A stretch of 64,000 nt of DNA from Streptomyces deccanensis (GTDB taxonomy: Bacteria > Actinomycetota > Actinomycetes > Streptomycetales > Streptomycetaceae): NCBI RefSeq assembly GCF_022385335.1, contig NZ_CP092431.1, positions 8,556,001 through 8,620,000 of the forward strand, given 5' to 3'. Positions 60,478-64,000 of this stretch are shown here, in pieces; the stretch's first letter is position 1; each line of letters opens with the position of its first letter. The translations under genes were made by a program, and so were the position numbers. A model generated the notes under the pieces. It was not told the DNA's origin and did not search any database. It worked only from the letters and a program-made list of their open reading frames with translations.

Positions 60478-61325
60478 TGCGCATCTTCGACCCCCACATC
60501 CACATGACGTCACGCACCACCGACGACTACGAGGCGATGCACGAGGCGGGTGTCCGCGCGGTCGTCGAGCCGGCCTTCTGGCTGGGACAGCCCCGAACCT
60601 CGCCCGCCTCCTTCGTCGACTACTTCGACTCCCTCCTCGGCTGGGAACCCTTCCGCGCCGCCCAGCACGGCATCGCCCACCACTGCGCCCTCGCCCTCAA
60701 CCCCAAGGAGGCGAACGACCCGCGCTGCACACCCGTCCTGGACCTGCTGCCCCGCTACCTCCTCAAGGACCGGGTCGTGGCGGTCGGCGAGATCGGCTAC
60801 GACTCCATGACCCCGGCCGAGGACCACGCGCTCGAACACCAGCTCCAGCTGGCCGCCGACCACGGCCTGCCCGCTCTCGTCCACACCCCGCACCGGGACA
60901 AGCTCGCCGGTCTGCGCCGCACGCTCGACGTCGTACGGGCCTCCGCCCTGCCCGTCGAGCGGGTGCTGCTCGACCACCTCAACGAGACCACCGTCGAGGA
61001 GGCGAGGGACAGCGGCGCCTGGCTCGGGTTCTCCGTCTACCCGGACACCAAGATGGACGAGGAGCGCATGGTCGCCGTCCTGCGGAAGTTCGGACCGGAG
61101 AAGGTGCTGGTCAACTCCGCAGCCGACTGGGGCAGAAGCGACCCCCTCAAGACCCGCCGGGTCGCCGACGCGCTCCTCGCCGCCGGCTTCGACGAGGACG
61201 ACGTCGACCTGGTGCTGTGGCGCAACCCGGTCGCCTTCTACGGACTCAGCGGCCGACTCGACCTCGACGTCACCGCGACCGACGCCACGCACGAGGGCAA
61301 CAGCATCCTGCGCGGCGGTGAGTGA
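60477..61325 (+). CDS. eboB: TatD-like metal-dependent hydrolase EboB
   Basis: 282 residues from ATG 60477, one base overlapping the eboA stop (TGATG). Amidohydrolase-type TIM barrel. Metal ligands: H-x-H in FDPHIHMTSR, Glu in VGEIGYDSM, His in LVHTPHRDK, His in LLDHLNE and Asp in NSAADWGRSD. AGVRAVVEPAFWLGQPRTSP is characteristic of the EboB branch rather than DNase-like TatD. It should hydrolyse a small molecule made or carried by the operon. Three bases separate it from eboE. Confidence 0.89.
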   Translation: MRIFDPHIHMTSRTTDDYEAMHEAGVRAVVEPAFWLGQPRTSPASFVDYFDSLLGWEPFRAAQHGIAHHCALALNPKEANDPRCTPVLDLLPRYLLKDRVVAVGEIGYDSMTPAEDHALEHQLQLAADHGLPALVHTPHRDKLAGLRRTLDVVRASALPVERVLLDHLNETTVEEARDSGAWLGFSVYPDTKMDEERMVAVLRKFGPEKVLVNSAADWGRSDPLKTRRVADALLAAGFDEDDVDLVLWRNPVAFYGLSGRLDLDVTATDATHEGNSILRGGE

Positions 61326-61328
61326 ACC

Positions 61329-62498
61329 GTGCGCTTCCGCCACCCCGACGGCTCCACCGTCCACCTCGCCTACTGCACCAACGTGCACCCCGCCGAGACC
61401 CTCGACGGCGTCCTCGCCCAACTCCGCGACCACTGCGAGCCCGTACGCCGCCGCCTCGGCCGCGACCGCCTCGGCATCGGCCTGTGGCTGGCCAGGGACG
61501 CCGCCGCGGCCCTGGTCACCGACCCGTCCGCGCTGCGCGGCCTGCGCACCGAACTCGACCGGCGCGGCCTCGAAGTGGTCACCCTCAACGGCTTCCCCTA
61601 TCAGGGCTTCGGCGCCGAAGAGGTCAAGTACCGCGTCTACAAGCCGGACTGGGCCGACCCCGAGCGCCTCGACCACACCACCTCCCTCGCCCGGGTGCTC
61701 GCCCGGCTCCTCCCGGACGACGTCACCGAGGGCACCGTCTCCACCCTGCCCCTGGCCTGGCGTACCGCCTACGACGACACCCGCGCCACCCGGTCCCGCA
61801 CGGCCCTGCGCACCCTCGCCGAACGCCTCGACGCCGTCGCCGAGCTGACCGGCCGCTCCATCCGGATCGGTCTGGAGCCCGAACCGGGCTGCACCGTCGA
61901 GACCACCGCCGACGCCATCGGCCCCCTGACCGACATAGGCCACGACCGCATCGGCATCTGCGTCGACACCTGCCACCTCGCCACCTCCTTCGAAGACCCG
62001 CACACCGCCCTGGACGCGCTCACCCGCGCCGGCGTCCCGGTCGTCAAATCCCAGCTCTCGGCCGCCCTGCACGCCGAACACCCCCACCTCCCCGAGGTCC
62101 GCGAAGCCCTCGCCGCCTTCGACGAGCCCCGCTTCCTGCACCAGACCCGCACCGCCACCGCCGCGGGACTGCGCGGCACCGACGACCTCGGCGAAGCCCT
62201 CGGCGGCGACACCCTGCCCGACGCCTCCCCCTGGCGCTCCCACTTCCACGTCCCGCTCCACGCGGCCCCCACCGCACCCCTCACCTCCACCCTCCCGGTC
62301 CTCACCGCCGCCCTGGCCCACCTGGTCGGCGGCGCCCACCCCCTCACCCGCCATCTGGAGGTCGAGACCTACACCTGGCAGGCCCTGCCGCCCGAGCTGC
62401 GCCCCAGCACCCGCGCCCAGCTCGCCGACGGCATCGCCGCCGAACTCGTCCTCGCCCGCGACCTGTTGACCGACCTCGGCCTCAAGGAGCTGCCGTGA
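61329..62498 (+). CDS. eboE: metabolite-traffic TIM-barrel protein EboE
   Basis: 389 residues, GTG start. The EboE hallmarks are present: HLAYCTNVHPAETLDGVLAQ, VVTLNGFPYQGFGAEEVKY with YRVYKPDWADPERL, LLPDDVTEGTVSTLPLAW, GLEPEPGCTVE, GICVDTCHLATSFEDP and VVKSQLSAALHAEHP. The fold is xylose-isomerase-like with metal ligands expected at Glu, Asp and Glu (last in LEVETYTWQ). In other bacteria this gene is required for proper delivery of products such as scytonemin precursor, though the reaction is not known. It overlaps the next gene by GTGA. Confidence 0.91.
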   Translation: MRFRHPDGSTVHLAYCTNVHPAETLDGVLAQLRDHCEPVRRRLGRDRLGIGLWLARDAAAALVTDPSALRGLRTELDRRGLEVVTLNGFPYQGFGAEEVKYRVYKPDWADPERLDHTTSLARVLARLLPDDVTEGTVSTLPLAWRTAYDDTRATRSRTALRTLAERLDAVAELTGRSIRIGLEPEPGCTVETTADAIGPLTDIGHDRIGICVDTCHLATSFEDPHTALDALTRAGVPVVKSQLSAALHAEHPHLPEVREALAAFDEPRFLHQTRTATAAGLRGTDDLGEALGGDTLPDASPWRSHFHVPLHAAPTAPLTSTLPVLTAALAHLVGGAHPLTRHLEVETYTWQALPPELRPSTRAQLADGIAAELVLARDLLTDLGLKELP

Positions 62499-63913
62499 AC
62501 CCGAACAGCAGCACCACCCCGGAGCCCCCGCCCGACACCGGGCCCACCCCTCTCCTCGTCCTGGACGTCGTCGGCCTCACCCCCCGTCTCCTCGACCACA
62601 TGCCCCACCTCAAGGCGCTCGGACAGTCCGGCTCCCGTGCCCCGCTCGGCACCGTCCTGCCCGCCGTCACCTGCGCCGCCCAGTCCACCTTCCTCACCGG
62701 CACGCTCCCCGCCGAGCACGGCATCGTCGGCAACGGCTGGTACTTCCGCGAACTCGGCGACGTCCTGCTCTGGCGCCAGCACAACGGCCTCGTCGCCGGC
62801 GACCGACTCTGGGACGCCGCCCGCCGCGCCCACCCCGGCTACACGGTCGCCAACATCTGCTGGTGGTACGCCATGGGCGCCGACACCGACATCACCGTCA
62901 CCCCCCGTCCGATCTACTACTCCGACGGCCGCAAGGAACCCGACTGCTACACCCGGCCCCCGGCCCTGCACGACGAACTCACCGCGAAACTCGGCACCTT
63001 CCCCCTGTTCCACTTCTGGGGACCGGGCGCCGACCTGGTCTCCAGCCGCTGGATCATCGACGCGACCCGCCACATCCTCCGCACCCGCCGCCCCGACCTG
63101 GCGCTCTGCTACCTCCCCCACCTCGACTACGACCTGCAGCGCCACGGCCCCGACGACCCGCGCTCCCTGAAGGCGGCCGCCGACCTCGACCGGGCCCTGG
63201 CGCCCCTGCTCGACGACGCCCGCGCGGAAGGCCGGACCGTCGTCGCGCTCTCCGAGTACGGCATCACCCGCGTGCACCGCCCCGTCGACATCAACCGCGC
63301 CCTGCGCCGCGCCGGCCTCCTCGACGTGCACACCCAGGACGGCATGGAGTACCTCGACCCGATGGCCTCACGGGCCTTCGCCGTCGCCGACCACCAGATC
63401 GCCCATGTGTACGTACGCCGCGCCGAGGACCTGGACGCCACCCGGGAAGCCCTCGCGGACCTGCCCGGGATCGATCAACTCCTCGACGACGAGGGCAAGA
63501 AGGCCCATCACCTCGACCATCCGCGCTCCGGCGAGTTCGTCGCCGTCGCGGAGCCGGACGCCTGGTTCACGTACTACTACTGGCTCGACGACGACCGCGC
63601 GCCCGACTTCGCACGCACCGTCGAGATCCATCGCAAACCCGGCTACGACCCGGTCGAGCTGTTCATGGACCCGCTCGACCCGCTGGTGAAGCTCAAGGCG
63701 GCCACGGCACTGGCCCGCAAGAAACTCGGGCTGCGCTACCGCATGGCGGTCGTGCCGCTGGATCCCTCGCCTATTCGCGGCAGCCACGGCCGCCTTCCCG
63801 CGAGCGACGACGACGGTCCGCTCATCATCTGCTCCACCCCCCGAGCCGTCGGTGACCGTGTCGCGGCCACCGATGTGAAAGCACTCCTGCTCCGACTTGC
63901 CGGTCTGTCCTGA
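62495..63913 (+). CDS. type I phosphodiesterase/nucleotide pyrophosphatase-like protein (EboF-like)
   Basis: 472 residues from GTG 62495. Alkaline-phosphatase superfamily fold. The first metal Asp is in LLVLDVVGLTP and the nucleophile region is TCAAQSTFLTGTLPAEHGI with a catalytic Thr. The later blocks are LPHLDYDLQRHG (Asp, His) and VADHQIAHVYV (His). The usual SDHG metal motif reads SEYG here (VALSEYGITRV), so one site differs from nucleotide pyrophosphatases. It likely removes a phosphate or nucleotide group from an operon product. It is the last complete gene, coupled to eboE by GTGA. Confidence 0.88.
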   Translation: MNPNSSTTPEPPPDTGPTPLLVLDVVGLTPRLLDHMPHLKALGQSGSRAPLGTVLPAVTCAAQSTFLTGTLPAEHGIVGNGWYFRELGDVLLWRQHNGLVAGDRLWDAARRAHPGYTVANICWWYAMGADTDITVTPRPIYYSDGRKEPDCYTRPPALHDELTAKLGTFPLFHFWGPGADLVSSRWIIDATRHILRTRRPDLALCYLPHLDYDLQRHGPDDPRSLKAAADLDRALAPLLDDARAEGRTVVALSEYGITRVHRPVDINRALRRAGLLDVHTQDGMEYLDPMASRAFAVADHQIAHVYVRRAEDLDATREALADLPGIDQLLDDEGKKAHHLDHPRSGEFVAVAEPDAWFTYYYWLDDDRAPDFARTVEIHRKPGYDPVELFMDPLDPLVKLKAATALARKKLGLRYRMAVVPLDPSPIRGSHGRLPASDDDGPLIICSTPRAVGDRVAATDVKALLLRLAGLS

Positions 63914-63922
63914 CCGGTGCCC

Positions 63923-63938
63923 AGGACCCACGGGTCCT
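63923..63938 (+). terminator. short hairpin after the ebo-like operon
   Basis: AGGACCC and GGGTCCT are complementary around AC; the effective stem is six pairs with a four-base loop. It is weak. The last bases of the window (AGAGGAG near 63986) look like a ribosome site, so another gene on the + strand probably starts just outside and may belong to the same cluster. Confidence 0.4.
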
Positions 63939-64000
63939 GACTGGTCACAAGTGAAGCACCCACCACTGACAACGCCCTTCCACGCAGAGGAGTTCCAGGC

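Overview
The window is a stretch of a Streptomyces-type chromosome. It is very GC-rich, uses many GTG and TTG starts next to GGAGG-like ribosome sites, and carries families typical of the genus: a DUF5753 XRE regulator, CBM2 cellulases, CebR-type operators and Tat lipoproteins. I see no tRNA, rRNA, CRISPR array, insertion sequence or prophage gene. From memory, and unchecked, the order of the cellulase, fabH, ROK/ABC and inositol-phosphate-synthase genes resembles the SCO65xx region of the S. coelicolor right arm.

Layout. 0-6.4 kb: 3' end of a dnaK paralogue, two XRE regulators, a pterin dehydratase coupled to a methyltransferase, and a WYL regulator facing a two-gene operon across a perfect palindrome. 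6.4-17.2 kb: plant-polysaccharide block with a PL11 rhamnogalacturonan lyase, a secreted EEP-fold phosphodiesterase, a GH74 xyloglucanase, and divergent GH48 and GH6 exocellulases with two CebR-like boxes between them. 17.4-29.1 kb: reductases, a His-rich methyltransferase, a secreted lyase-like protein, FadD, a LysR/SBF-transporter pair and a sialidase operon. 29.1-29.6 kb: a gene-free repeat island.

29.6-37.8 kb: a formate module. A five-gene operon (PanE-like reductase, FDH catalytic subunit, NuoE-NuoF fusion, Fe-S subunit, FdhD) runs away from an OFA-type MFS transporter, which overlaps a 45-residue membrane protein. The FDH alpha chain is split between two genes that are not adjacent. 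37.8-43.2 kb: a GtrA/GtrB/GT-C-like glycosylation set, a YciI-like protein, a degenerate M23 protein and a small secreted protein. 43.4-45.2 kb: a stand-alone KAS III and a FadR-type GntR regulator. 45.2-45.9 kb: degenerate GC-rich repeats.

45.9-63.9 kb: a long co-directional catabolic and biosynthetic region. A ROK regulator, an RbsABC-like sugar transporter, a Gfo/Idh/MocA oxidoreductase, a TIM-barrel isomerase, a secreted PQQ-type sugar dehydrogenase (PKD, CBM6) and a ThuA-DUF1080 lipoprotein look like uptake and oxidation of a sugar, perhaps through 3-keto sugars. After a terminator comes a tightly coupled six-gene operon (inositol-3-phosphate synthase, TIM-barrel isomerase, EboA, EboB/TatD, EboE, EboF-like phosphodiesterase). 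This is a variant of the ebo metabolite-traffic cluster and is the most promising candidate for an undescribed system here.
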